A stretch of DNA of 64,000 nucleotides from Prostheceraeus crozeri (lineage: Eukaryota; Platyhelminthes; Polycladida; Euryleptidae): contig CAJQUW010001859.1 in NCBI GenBank assembly GCA_907163375.1, positions 620,001-684,000 of the forward strand, in the 5' to 3' direction. The translations under genes and the position numbers were made by a program. The notes beneath the pieces were generated by a model. That model saw nothing but the letters and a program-made list of their open reading frames with translations. It searched no databases and was not told the origin of the DNA. The first letter of the stretch is position 1. Each line of letters starts with the position of its first letter. Of the stretch, positions 13,849 through 24,119 are shown piece by piece.

Positions 13849-14583
13849 AATAACTTTAAAAAATGAAAGTGAACTATTCATAAAATTCTTTTTATTTTGC
13901 CGGCGTTTCGTCCGTTCTTGAGAGACAATACAACGGAACTGGAGAGTGACAAGAATTGCAAATACATCTCATGACAAAATTGATCTGGAAATGTTGCGAC
14001 GATTTCATGTGACACCCATCACGCTATCTGTACAATCACTACGTAGATATCGACAAAATTGAATTAATTGAAGTTAACAAGCAAGCTGATAAGATGACAT
14101 GACTGACAGTGAAAATAATGGAAAGTGCTTTAATGAAAACAGAAGAGATGCATAAGGAAAAAAAGGACATGAGAAAAAATAAAGTAAAAAAGAAATTGAA
14201 AATTAAGAAAAAAATCAAAAATGTCAAGCAAAAGTCACAAAATTGTTGAAGTTAAAATACGATCTTTCTGTACACACAAATCGAGGCGCATCCATTTGAT
14301 TGCTACACCCTCAGCAGTGAAAAGTCCGTAAGATGAGCTACACTTTTTGATCTTTGAGAAGTCCTCGATGCTTGCTGGCCGATGTCCGATGGCAGTGATT
14401 GTACAGATAGCGTGATGGGTGTCACATGAAATCGTCGCAACATTGTCAGATCAATTTTGTTATGAGATGAATTCCAATTCTTGTCACTCTCCAGTTCCGT
14501 TGTATTGTCTCTCAAGAACGGACGTAACGCCGGCAAAATAAAAAGAATTTTATGATTTTTTCTTTTTCATTTTTTAAAGTTAT
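13849..14583. repeat. Fold-back element with arms of about 190 bp
   Basis: Left arm 13849-14040 and right arm 14394-14583 are near-perfect inverted copies, for example CATAAAATTCTTTTTATTTT at 13879 and its complement ending at 14554. The outer part shares ATAACTTTAAAAAATGAAA and the inner part CATCACGCTATCTGTACAAT. The spacer (about 350 bp) is unrelated and A-rich. The arms contain CGGCGTTTCGTCCGTTCTTG, reminiscent of the ends of some Penelope-like elements. Open frames in the arms are shadows. Confidence 0.75.
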
Positions 14584-14612
14584 TGTATTTTTAGATGCCT
14601 AGATAGTACCAT

Positions 14613-14660
14613 CAGGGAACCCTAGTTATTTGCGCGACGCGTGATAACTAGGGTTCCCTG
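14613..14660. repeat. Perfect 17-bp inverted repeat with CpG-rich loop
   Basis: CAGGGAACCCTAGTTAT, a 14-nt loop (TTGCGCGACGCGTG), then the exact complement ATAACTAGGGTTCCCTG. It lies just outside the fold-back element. Confidence 0.85.
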
Positions 14661-14779
14661 GTCCTATGCATAATACATGATATCCATAGCCATCTTATCT
14701 CAGGCGGGGTTTGAGTGGAGTTGCATAGCCTTTAGATGGAAGCATGTTGACCAGCTTTATCTGGCTTTATAGATTTAGC

Positions 14780-14985
14780 ACATAGCATACGTTGCACAGT
14801 GATTAAGTGCTTGACATGCGATCTATTGGTTCAGAGGTCGACTCCCGAAAGTGTCATTGGAAGTCGTCAGGAAGGGCATCCGGAGTAAAAATATTACAAC
14901 GCTCCAGAAAAATCTGACAATGTCAGCACCGTTCAAACCCCCAGTATGGGAAGTAGTGACGTTAAAGCTTCATTTTTTCATCATA
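14780..14985 (+). repeat. tRNA-derived SINE-like copy
   Basis: The head GTGATTAAGTGCTTGACATGC resembles a tRNA A-box region. TTGGTTCAGAGGTCGACTCC resembles a B-box. It continues with CCCGAAAGTGTCATTGGAAG and a GGAAGGGCATCCGGAGTAAA body of the kind seen in many tRNA-derived SINEs. The first half aligns with the split copy at 6660-7335. Confidence 0.5.
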
Positions 14986-17547
14986 ATCATATCTGTTCTA
15001 TAGCAGAAACTCTACATTGTCCAACTTACATGCAGATTCGATGAATTCTTAATTCAGTCAATTCAACCGTGTAGAGGAATTCATAGGAAAGCCTATTCAT
15101 GGTTTATGAAGCCACATGCCGGTTGAACATTCATCTCCGGTTTGAATTTACATGTACTGCTGTCTATTACATGTGCGAGCTTAGGCTCGTATGAATCTGA
15201 AGAGATTCATCTTTCAGGGCCATGGTAGAATATTGACAGCATCTGAGTAGGCGCTCCCATGAGAAGCCTCTGATTCAGTTTTATGTTATAAATACGGCTT
15301 TGAAGCTTAATTCAGGCAAAACGCAATTCGGCACCGGAACCAGAATCGATGCTAATTCTCGGGGAATTTTACTCCCGATATTGAAACGTTACCGCAATTA
15401 AACCCTAGCAAAAAATGTGGCGGAATAGCGATTTCATTCAGCGTCAGGAAGCATCAACTGGTCTGATTCAAGTCACTCGACAATGACATCAACTTATATG
15501 CAGCCATACCAGAGTAAATTCTAGATTTGAAATTATCATAATATATTCATAATATGTCTTCGAGTGTCTTTAATGCGACATTATTTTGTCAACAAATTTG
15601 CATTTTTTAAGTTGGAATTCAAGGCGCTTCATTTTTCAACTTGAAAATGACTTATTGTAGCTATTAAAACGGTCAACAAAATCAAACATATCAAATTGCT
15701 TTATAAATATGGAATTCAAACTTCAATAAAATTACTAAACTGTCAGTCTTACCTGATCAACGGCAACTATCAACCGGTTATCCAGAGAGCTTCCTAGTGT
15801 TGACAGCACACAGTCTAAGCAAGTCATGACGTCTGAGGAGTCTCCACAGATCAATATCTTGAAACTTCCTGAAAAATGGAAATGCATGTCCATTCAATCT
15901 GATTATCATTGACGAAATGGTCTTGGAATCGTCAATCGGGGATCTTTGCTTATTTTGTATATTTTGTGCTTTCACAAGGTGACGTATAACCAGGTAATCG
16001 ATAGTTTCTAGACGATTATATGCGCTTGGGTGTATTTCTAAATGAACTTTGGATCGCTGCCAGGTTTTGAAGCACCGGTACAACTTTTCCTTATGTTCCG
16101 ATTGCAAAATAGTTGTGGATGTACAGTGTCATTTTACTTATAGCTTCTGAGATGGAATTTGATAATAGTTGAACGGGATAATGAGATATACAGCACACTG
16201 TAAATCTTAATCAATTTCTAAATGACATGTTTCGTGGCAAAATGATACAAGCATGGTCCAGATTGAAAACAGTTTTTGGTACTTTGAGTTTTTGTTAGTA
16301 ATTTGTAGAATCACAGCGAGATGAAGCATGCTCTAAAACTAACAATTGACTGTCATAAAATTGCACAATGTCAATGAATTTATCAGGAGATCTCGATGTA
16401 TTTTAACAAGTGCATCATTAGTTTGCTCAACTTCAATCAAGAAAGGAAGCAAACCATTTTCAGATTCTGCGTAACTTGCTACCTGTGCGCACAATGGCCG
16501 AGATAGAATTATGTCACTTCTAGACAACCATAAACAGAAACAAGGGAATCCAATCCAGCTCTGTGATCATACCAAGCAGTGGCTAGCGAAACTGGTTGAA
16601 CCCTTATTTATCACAGAATTCAACTCCAACGATCTATTGAGTGTCCAGACCCGAACTACGCAATTGACATTGTGGCAATCACTTTCGACGATCTCAGCTC
16701 TGCATATGAATATTGCCAAATTATTGTTCTCTCACTTGTACAATGATGAAATGCGGTGAATCCATCTGAAACATGTGTGGTTGTTTCCACAAGAGTCGGT
16801 TTTCTGCCATCAACAACTTTCTCCATTTCTCGTGATAATTTTTGTTTATGTTGTTATATATAATCGTGCTAGAAACTACGCTTGTGCAGTGTGAATCAAT
16901 GGCATCTAAACACATGTTTAAATTCTGTCCATCAAAAAGAATTCAACCTTAGAATGCCCATTATAACCGAACTTTCCCTGTGGCTCAATCCGGTCTTGTT
17001 TGGTTGTTATAATAACATGCCTGTTGTGATTGTAATAGAAAGTTTCAGAGAGGACGCAATTTTTGAAAAAATAAGCTGCACTGTTGTCATTATCCGATCG
17101 CATTCGAATCAAATCACTAAAGGTAATCAGCTTAAAATTTACACAAATTAATGTAATTCGACTGCGTCGGCTACCAACATTGACCTGTCAAAAAATTGTC
17201 ACAGATCTATTTTGCCTACTTGTCAAGGTGCTTGACTAGTGCGTTTAGAATAGCAGATATCAGATATCAGATGACAGCATTGTATTATGAGAAAACATAC
17301 AACACTGCAATTTTCCATGGAAAAGAAAACAAATGTAGCCAAATTATTTTAAAATAATGGGATCAATAAAAAATCATAAAGTTCCGTCAACATAGAGGGA
17401 GACAGCATACAGAAAGGTGACGACTCCACGAGGAAGTATTTCCTTTCTGTAACTGAATGTCCTTGCAGAAAATGAGACACACAAGTGCGTCCGTCAGTGC
17501 CCATCCTCTGTGTGGGGAATTTTTAGATGTATTATTTTTAGATGTAT
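14986..17547. other. Host sequence, no gene recognised
   Basis: Open frames of 60-109 codons occur on both strands (for example minus 15778-16107), but none has a motif or a partner exon that I recognise. Confidence 0.4.
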
Positions 17548-17612
17548 TCACAAAACTTCAAGGCCTTTGCACACTAATGGATAGTAAAAAATGATCATGA
17601 AATGGTATGACA
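17548..17612 (+). repeat. Dispersed repeat, copy 1
   Basis: About 60 bp here (CACAAAACTTCAAGGCC...GATAGTAAAAAATGATCAT) recur almost unchanged at 43606-43658 on the same strand. Family unknown. Confidence 0.7.
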
Positions 17613-19064
17613 ATGAGAAAAATGAGGTCATTCAGATAACCTTCGTGAACGCCACGTACTTGAAATCTTCAACTTTCAGAGAGCAGCACTTCAAATTAAG
17701 TAGGCTACGCCATTTTGAGCACACCGGAAATGGGCGGTTTTAAATGGCATAAACCTTGCGCACATCAACAGTGCATCAGAGTACTTCTGTTCAAAATTTT
17801 AATTGTGTGGGACAATGCCAATGCCCTTGATGATGCTGCCGTCCGCAACAGTCGCATTTTCCACCGGCACGAAATTTCATGCACAGAATTATGCATACCT
17901 TATGACTACTGCGATTCTGAGTTCTACGAGTGTAGTTTTTATCTCAGACAGGACCAAAGAAAATGCGATGTAAATCCAATGTGAGCAGATTGAAGTTTTC
18001 AAAAAAACATTCTCCTGTGTCGAACAGAATTGCTATCAACAGGAGGCCTTTCATTATGAAAACGAAAGCCAGCACTTGAGTCTTCACTACTTTTTCACTA
18101 CTATTTTCAACAGGTTTTTAGTAAAACTATGTACACACGCTCCCGACGTTTCGGGCGCTCGCCAGTCCTCAGGGGAATTAAAGATTTTCCTGTGTTCTCT
18201 CCGATTAAATGATAAGTACTAAGTCCAGCGGAGGCGGAACGAAAAATAAAGTGGGGGAGGGCTTTATCCAAGTCATCTTCTTCCAATTTGTAGTCGCTCT
18301 CCCTCCCCCTTCTCTCCTTTCACCATCTTTGTTTCAAATATATCGAACAATGGTCTAAATACCTAAAATATTCAAAATCAATATTCATGTCATAAATAAT
18401 TCAAATTAATTTTTGACTTAAGGAAGTAAAGCAATGTTTTACGTATTCGAGCTATTATTCATCTTACGTTTTGTAAGGCTGCTATTAACGTAGAACATTC
18501 ATATCAACTTATTAGAATGGCATTGACTTAGAAATAATTGATAAACCCAATACTAAGAATAAATAGACCGATTATTTAGAATGATAAATCAAATAAATGA
18601 AAGGCTTACAGAATTTTCCATGAACCATTATTATTGCTATCATTTCCAGGGATTGGCTATAGTATTAATAATGGTATATCATTAATAGCTATGGTAAGTC
18701 CCTGTGATTTATGAAAATATTCATAGGGTGAAGGTATTATGAAAAGATCATATTGATTTCAAAAAAGCGAATGTTTATTTCCATCAACGTTTGCCAAAGT
18801 GCGCCAGAAATGAATTGCTTCGCAATTTTTTCCATAAGACGGCAATTATTCAACCTCTTTTCAGTCATACTTGATCTCGGGAATGTTTTAATATGCCTCA
18901 ACAAAGAGAAGGATTTTCTGGTGTGCAAGTGGTAATTGGAATGGTCAAATACGATATATTGTTACCACCTTCGTGATTTCCGAAAAAATCCACCTGGCCC
19001 CAGGTGCTGTTTTTAAGATTTCAACAACGGTTTGCATGCTAGTGACATCTTAAATGTTCTTTCC
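17613..19064. other. Host sequence, no gene recognised
   Basis: At 18142-18180 there is CGACGTTTCGGGCGCTCGCC followed by AGTCCTCAGGGG, a motif of the type found at ends of Penelope-like elements, but no coding region is attached. A pyrimidine-rich tract lies at about 18290-18325. Nothing else is recognised. Confidence 0.35.
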
Positions 19065-19364
19065 TCACTTCATTGTACGTTTCCGTCGCACTATGAAGCA
19101 ATTTAAGCTCCGTAAGAAGCATGTTACCGTTGATATCTCTTTCGTATTTGAAGAAATCAAGGCAGATGATTGCTCGTGGGACGTCGACGCATACGTAGCA
19201 GAGGAAATAATGGCATTCTCAATTACTACCAATACTTCAAGGTTCTTTTCATCGAAACTTCGAGAGACAACGTTCATGCACAAGTCGATGACTTCCATGT
19301 ATTGGGACCTGAAGTACTGCTTGGGCGATTCCCAAGAATGGACAGTTTTAACTTTTCTCGGCAT
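19065..19364 (-). pseudogene. hAT-family transposase fragment (candidate)
   Basis: The 99-codon minus-strand frame reads SPKQYFRSQYMEVIDLC, then SRSFDEKNLEVLVVIENAI. This resembles the 'P..YYR..YFE.iD.....RF.......LE.LL' block in the middle of domesticated-type hAT transposases (ZMYM/ZBED-like). The flanking catalytic and dimerisation parts are not seen, so it would be an exon-sized fragment. The call rests on one motif block; the opposite strand is also open. Confidence 0.45.
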
Positions 19365-19671
19365 TGAATAACTGGAGGGGCTAATAAAGGATTAGTCCCC
19401 ATCATTTTAATAGTGTAGAAGCTTAAGCCCCTAAAACCCCACCTTCCGCCACTGCTGACTAAGTTAAGGGCCAAAATCTTTGGCTTAGAATGTCTTCAAT
19501 TCAGAAATAATGTGTTTCTGTACCTTTGTATCTACAGCTAAACACATCTAGATTTAGCAGGCATCTTAGAATCGGTAAAACAGCATTTTGGCCAATTTCT
19601 TCCATATTTAAACACATTTTCACATACATCACCGATAAGAGGTTGCTATTAGCAATCACACATGAAGATGA

Positions 19672-19677
19672 TAAGAA
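19672..19677. repeat. Left target-site duplication of element 1
   Basis: TAAGAA directly outside the left terminus; its partner TATGAA is at 42173-42178. One mismatch, so probably an aged duplication. Confidence 0.55.
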
Positions 19678-20657
19678 ATTAGTAAGGAATCCTCCTAACT
19701 GCGCACAGCGTCCCCCTCTGGAGCATGAGTTGGGTTCTTGTGGTTCTGGGTCGACCGGCCGGGTGTGCCGTGGTCGACCGTCGTGGTTGTTCTTGGGCGG
19801 CGGTCAATGTTTTTGGTGTGTAGGATTGTTTGTAGGGTTGTTTTGTATTTAGATTTGGTTTCCTGATGAAATTCTGCGTCGACATGTTGTGTTTCTTGGG
19901 TGTAGGTGTGGCTTAGGTGTGTTTTTGCGTGTTTTTGAGTGAGAAAGTGGCTGTAGCGGCAAAGCGAAGCCTCGTACGTGAAAATGGACGGCGGATTTGG
20001 ACTTTTTGGCCAATTTTGAGTCTAGGAGAGTTGTTTCCAACGTCATAGGGCTAAAAACGAAGAACTTCGACCCCCTCCCCTCGGCAGCGTTCTTCCAACT
20101 TTGGTTCTAGAGATCGTAGAAAGTCGTCCAATAGCTCGTTTGAAAGCTAAGAGTGCCACAGATTCATTGGAAAGCACAGTTCTCCCTATCTTTCATTGCT
20201 GAGGCTTGGGAGTGACATTAACACTTTTGGCCATGTTAGAGAGCCGTCAGAGGGTTTTTGAGTGAGAAAGTGGCTGTAGCGGCTAAACGAAGCCTCGTAC
20301 GTGAAAATGGACGGCGGATTTGGACTTTTTGGCCAATGTTGGGTCTAGGGAACGTGTTTCCAAAGTCGTACGCCAAACAACGAAGAACTTCGACCCCCCC
20401 CCTCGGCAGCGTTTCTTCCAACTTTGGTTCTAGAGATCGTAGAAAGTCGTGCAATAGCTCGTTTGAAAGCTAAGAGTGCCACAAATTCATTGGAAAGCAC
20501 AGTTTGGCCCTATCTTCCTTTGCTGAGGCTTGAGAGTGACATTGAGACTTTTGGTCATGTTAGAGAGCCGTCAGAGGTTGAGTTTTGTGTTTTGGGCTCC
20601 AGTGGGCGAACGAAGCATCGGACGAGAAAACTAAGATCAGATTTGGATTCAGCGTCA
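19678..20657. repeat. Left terminal inverted repeat of element 1
   Basis: Matches the complement of 41505-42172 from the terminus (AGTAAGG-ATCCTCCTAACTGCG) through to CAGATTTGGA. It is longer than the right arm because a unit of about 323 bp is duplicated in tandem (about 19936-20250 and 20251-20580). The open frames inside it on both strands are shadows of the repeat. Confidence 0.9.
20131..20476 (+). repeat. Two copies of the conserved subterminal motif
   Basis: ATAGCTCGTTTGAAAGCTAA occurs at 20131 and 20454, with TAGCT/AGCTA able to form a short hairpin. The motif recurs once in the right terminal repeat and four times in element 2. Conservation in ends that otherwise diverge suggests a functional site such as replication initiation or protein binding; that is inference. 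Confidence 0.6.
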
Positions 20658-20712
20658 AATTTTGGATAACCAATGTCTAACTCCTCCTCTTATCGATTGC
20701 ATATTCACAGGA

Positions 20713-20720
20713 TATATAAG
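20713..20720 (+). promoter_or_regulatory. TATA box of the left-arm gene
   Basis: TATATAAG just inside the left terminal repeat. About 45 bp downstream is a strong splice donor (CTACAG|GTAAGT, intron from 20767), so the first exon would be a short untranslated leader. Confidence 0.55.
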
Positions 20721-20766
20721 TACGAGTTCGGGAGAGGAATCTCACTAAGTTGAGAAACTGACTACA

Positions 20767-21383
20767 GGTAAGTCGTTTCTCTTGAGGTCCGATATCGGAC
20801 TTCTGACTTTTCATTGTTGATATCAGCTAAGAAGTCAGACTTATAGGTTAGTCAGTATAGCATGCCTGACCATTTGATGATAGTAGGACGAAATCTTCAA
20901 ACGGCTATAACTTTGCTTCTACAAGTCCTTTAGACTTGATTCAAAAAATGTTTGACAGCTCATGATGTGCTGTAGGTGACAGACTACTTATAAACGTTTT
21001 ATAAGTAGTACTAAGATACTGAAAAATTTAAATTCGTTTTTAATGATGATGATTAAAGTTTTTGAATAAAAAGCAGTCGTTTATGAGTCTCTGCGACTTG
21101 GGACGTTTCCTCTTGTAAATAACTCCACCGGTTTTCATGTCAAAATCGGGGCCCGGATACCAACACAGTGACATGACGCACGCTCTGTCCGCCCGAGGTT
21201 GGATTTGTGGGTCGAGGCCTTGGAGCTGGGATAACATCCCCTTTGAGTAATGCTTGTAACGGATTCAAGAGCCTAACGCCTAGACGACTGCTATCAAATG
21301 ATTTTGGACTTAGTCTCTCAATGCATATCAGCAAGTAGTATCTTATAAGCACTTGCTATCAAATTTTTACTCTATCTTCACAG
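20767..21383 (+). other. Predicted 5'-UTR intron of the left-arm gene
   Basis: GTAAGT donor at 20767; pyrimidine tract and TCTTCACAG acceptor ending at 21383; ATG follows at 21403. The interior has no coding signal; minus-strand frames around 21040-21350 are not recognised. Confidence 0.45.
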
Positions 21384-21402
21384 AATCGTCACTACGACTA
21401 AA

Positions 21403-22604
21403 ATGATCAATGCACGAATGCTCATCGGCAAGCGTAGCTGTAGCCGTATTGCCAGAGGCAGCGAGCTCAAAAAGCACATCAAAGAGGGGACGGTGGGCGA
21501 GCATGTGAGGAAAGTGTTGTTGAGGGTGTGTGTGCATCATAAGGTAGTATGTGAGGATGGGAGTGATGTAGAGTTCATTAGGAACCATAGCCAGTGCCCC
21601 AGTGGCAATATTAGTATGTAGGGGTTTAAGTCGTGGTTTGAGGGAGTTTTGTTAGATATGGAAGAGGTAAGAGTGGCAGTGGCGACGATTGAGGGTGCGG
21701 TGGGGAAGAAAGGTGTTACCAAGGCAACTGATGAGGGTTTGAGTGAGGAAGAAGTGGAGTTGAGAGGGGACATCAGGAAGCCTGATGTTGATGTTGATTT
21801 GGATGATGTGTTGGAGGAGTTGTTTGGGAACATTGGTGATCTTGAGGAGAAGGGGAAGGATGAGGGAAAGGAAGTGGATAAGCCGTTGGCGGCATCATCG
21901 CCTCGGAGGGAGGAAGGGAACACGAGGGATGAATATGTGAGGATGAAGGATCGATTGAAGGCGGTTAAGGAGAAGAATAAAGTGTTAGTGATGCGGAATG
22001 ACAAGTTGACTGCGAAGGCTGAAGGGTATAAGGTGACGAGAGAAGAGTTGGAAAGTATGAGGCAGCCGGAGAAAGAGTAGATGGTGGAAAGGAGTGAGCT
22101 GATGAAGAAAGCAAGTTTGGTGAGTAGTCTGCAGGCGAATTTGTTGAGAAAGGATGATGAGATAGATCGGATGCGAAGCGTGGTGAAGGAAACAGAGGAA
22201 GTGAAGGGTGTGAACAAAATGTTGGTGGCTGAAGTGGAGCGATTGCATGAGCGTGAGAAGTGTACAAAAAGAAGAGTTCATGAAGTCCATCTTCCCCTCT
22301 TCGACAATAATGTGTGCGACGCCCCAACGATCACTAGAGACCCCAATCAGACGCAGCAATGCTACGAGGGCGACGGAGTCCCATGTCTCCATATGAACAT
22401 GGACATCACCGGCGCGCTTGAGGACTCGTCGTCCGAAAAGTCCGGAAGAAAGTTCCCAGTAAGTTATTTCGACATGATCATTTCCTTACCGCATCTAATC
22501 TCCTATTCTTTTCCTTTCAGAGTTTTTACATCAGTCGTAGGATCGCTTTTGATCCCGAGAACGCCCCAAACGGCTCTTTTAAGAGCCACACGGAGCAAGA
22601 GTGA
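21403..22604 (+). pseudogene. Acidic coiled-coil protein of unknown function (left-arm accessory gene)
   Basis: One reading frame runs from ATG 21403 to a donor after 22458 (CCA|GTAAGT), with a 62-bp intron to 22520 and a last exon ending at TGA 22602. It is interrupted by two in-frame amber codons (21619-21621 and 22078-22080). The protein has an acidic middle (EEVELRGDIRKPDVDVDLDD) and a long heptad-rich part (MKDRLKAVKEKNKVLVMRND; ANLLRKDDEIDRMRSVVKET), suggesting a coiled coil. I recognise no family. The coding strand is strikingly G-rich from about 21480 to 22250, unlike neighbouring genes, which may mean a separate origin. Both breaks being TAG could be chance, a decayed gene, or suppressed stops; I favour decay. 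The last exon is inferred from splice signals. Confidence 0.5.
22572..22587 (+). promoter_or_regulatory. Histone-mRNA-like stem-loop 1
   Basis: GGCTCTTTTAAGAGCC: a 6-bp stem with UUUA loop, fitting the animal histone 3'-end consensus GGYYCU-UHUH-AGRRCC exactly. It is followed by a purine-rich stretch (GGAGCAAGAGTGAAAG), where a histone downstream element would sit. It overlaps the predicted last exon of the left-arm gene, so function is uncertain. Confidence 0.45.
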
Positions 22605-22686
22605 AAGTACCTCCTCGTGGTTTGCTCTGCACAGACTTCGGTCTGACTGAATCTATCACATAATTAGAAAAACTGAGTCATGTCTT

Positions 22687-22696
22687 TGTATCAGAG
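22687..22696 (+). promoter_or_regulatory. TATA box of the small left-arm gene
   Basis: GTATATAAAC located about 50 bp before ATG 22745; a pyrimidine-rich leader follows. Confidence 0.5.
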
Positions 22697-22744
22697 GGGT
22701 ATATAAACCATTGCCTCTCTTTCATTTTCATTCTATACTCCATC

Positions 22745-23011
22745 ATGAAAACACCTAAGACGACAGTCAGCTCTCCTGACAAGCCTCGGCTTAGACCGAG
22801 AAATTTATTAATTGAGTTTCTACAGATGGAGGAGCGAGAGCGAGTCTATAACAATCTTGCTCGAATTGGCTCATCAACAACTGACGATGATGCCAATTCA
22901 ACAGAGTGGGGGTATATACCGCCCTCTAACAGTCAGCTTATAGTAGAGGAGGTCGATGCCGCTGACATAGAAAGATTACAAGTCTCTCTCAGCGGAATCG
23001 GCCAAACCTAA
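22745..23011 (+). CDS. Small acidic protein, function unknown
   Basis: 88 codons with a TATA box upstream and a degenerate stem-loop 30 bp after the stop. The N-terminal 20 residues are basic and proline-rich (KTPKTTVSSPDKPRLRPR); the rest is acidic with no cysteines or membrane segment. I recognise no family. Its downstream sequence (23041-23135) is a diverged copy of the sequence after the left-arm coiled-coil gene (22572-22665), so the 3' regions are duplicated although the proteins differ. Confidence 0.5.
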   Translation: MKTPKTTVSSPDKPRLRPRNLLIEFLQMEERERVYNNLARIGSSTTDDDANSTEWGYIPPSNSQLIVEEVDAADIERLQVSLSGIGQT

Positions 23012-23040
23012 GTCTATTCATTTCCCGAGAGCGAACCAAC

Positions 23041-23056
23041 AGTCTTTTTAAGGACC
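23041..23056 (+). promoter_or_regulatory. Histone-mRNA-like stem-loop 2 (imperfect)
   Basis: AGTCTTTTTAAGGACC followed by ACCA. The right arm fits the histone consensus (AGGACC-ACCA), but the left arm has diverged and pairs only partly. It belongs to the module of about 95 nt that also contains stem-loop 1. Confidence 0.35.
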
Positions 23057-23704
23057 ACCATGGGGCAAAATATGATAGTACCTCCACGTGGTTTGCCCTG
23101 GACAGACTTCGGGCTGATGAATCTATCATACAAATTAAAAATAAAATCACAAAGTTGTATCTGCTATCAGTCAACTTAAACGTTGCATGTTAAGGGTGAT
23201 TTCGGTATAATTCTTCCTGTTGGTGGGCGATCTCTCTTGAGACAGCGGATGATATCGTTGTGAAAAGTGTGGCAAGGGAGTGTGCCATATTTTAGACCGA
23301 AACCTATGGGGCAACTCATGTTGGGCATTTGACACAGTTATCAACGTAGCACTTTGAACGCCAATCGGTTGAGTCTTAGATATCTGCCACAGGTTACTTT
23401 TTAAATTCTCCATTGCCAACGTTATCTGAAAATGAGCCATGAGTTCTTTTAAGAACTGCCTCCATCATTGAGGCTAAATGATGAAGGGATGAAATGGGAG
23501 GTCATTCTTACGCCACACGTATACAAAATCACTTTCTATCTTCTCTAATGGTGCGATCTCTTTTGATAGAAAAGTAGACCGATAATAAATGTGTTAACTA
23601 ACCTCATATCTAAATTCCTCCATTTATTTCCATTTCTAGATAAATGCATTGCAAAACAAAGACATGTAGTATGTAGGTTTATTTACAATTGAAGCACATA
23701 TACT
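23057..23704. other. Left-arm stretch without a convincing gene; third stem-loop
   Basis: A minus-strand frame of 89 codons (23171-23440) has no recognisable motif and no clear promoter. At 23442-23457 (+) AGTTCTTTTAAGAACT forms a perfect 6-bp stem with the same UUUA loop as stem-loop 1, with the outer pair changed from G-C to A-U. Confidence 0.4.
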
Positions 23705-23956
23705 TTATAGTGAGGAAAAGTCAAGTGGAAGAACCTTTAAGTCATTGTAGACTTTGTAGCACCTTGGTCGTTTTGGGGCATCGGGTGCTCTTCTCACGTG
23801 CGTTGTTTTTGGTGTAAAATCACCATTACTCCACACAACTTGCACAATCTTGCCTTCATCGCAGGTCTCCTTCTGATCACAGTCTTCATCCCACTCGTCG
23901 ACCACTTCAAAGATTTTGTTAAAGATCTCTAAGGCGGGAGATGTACCTTCCATCAT
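23705..23956 (-). CDS. Small acidic/cysteine protein, copy 1 of an inverted duplicate
   Basis: 83 codons. The C-terminal half (KTTHVRRAPDAPKRPRCYKV, then YNDLKVLPLDFSSL) is almost identical to that of the gene at 24120-24359 on the other strand; the N-terminal thirds differ, apart from a shared CDQKETC-G-K block. A TATA-like CATATAAAAG lies about 50 bp upstream of the ATG on the minus strand. The two genes are head to head over a spacer of about 160 bp, a bidirectional promoter layout. No family recognised. Confidence 0.6.
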   Translation of the reverse strand: MMEGTSPALEIFNKIFEVVDEWDEDCDQKETCDEGKIVQVVWSNGDFTPKTTHVRRAPDAPKRPRCYKVYNDLKVLPLDFSSL

Positions 23957-24119
23957 GAGATAGATGAGAATGAGAAGTGCTTCAATTTTCTGACTTTTAT
24001 ATGTTTGTCAACAATGAATTCCTCAACAACCAATCAGAATGATTCTAATTTAGATGAAGACTACATAAGTCGGAAGATTGTAGCACTTTTATTCACATTA
24101 TGCGAACTAGCACACCAAG
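23957..24119. promoter_or_regulatory. Bidirectional promoter between the inverted small genes
   Basis: A 163-bp spacer separating divergent starts at 23956 and 24120. It has TATAAAAG-like sequence on the minus side (about 23997-24006) and CTACATAAGTC on the plus side (about 24060). Confidence 0.4.

Noticed and set aside
14613..14660. Hairpin considered as a parvovirus-type terminal repeat
   Set aside because: A slight resemblance of AGGGAACCCTAGT to known ends, but there is no second terminus, no T-shaped arms and no viral gene nearby.
19526..20669. Open frames in the terminal repeats of element 1 on both strands
   Set aside because: The same frames appear mirrored in the right terminal repeat; they are products of GC-rich repeat sequence without stops.
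21537..22392. Long minus-strand frames opposite the coiled-coil gene
   Set aside because: Serine/leucine-rich shadows of a purine-rich coding strand; splice signals and promoter are on the plus strand.
23100..23135. CTGATGA next to hairpins, considered as a hammerhead ribozyme core
   Set aside because: The required GAAA and the third stem are missing, and the related copy at 22640 does not keep CTGATGA.
23171..23440. Minus-strand 89-codon frame in the left arm
   Set aside because: No motif, no promoter, no homologue in the window; the opposite strand has structured RNA-like sequence.
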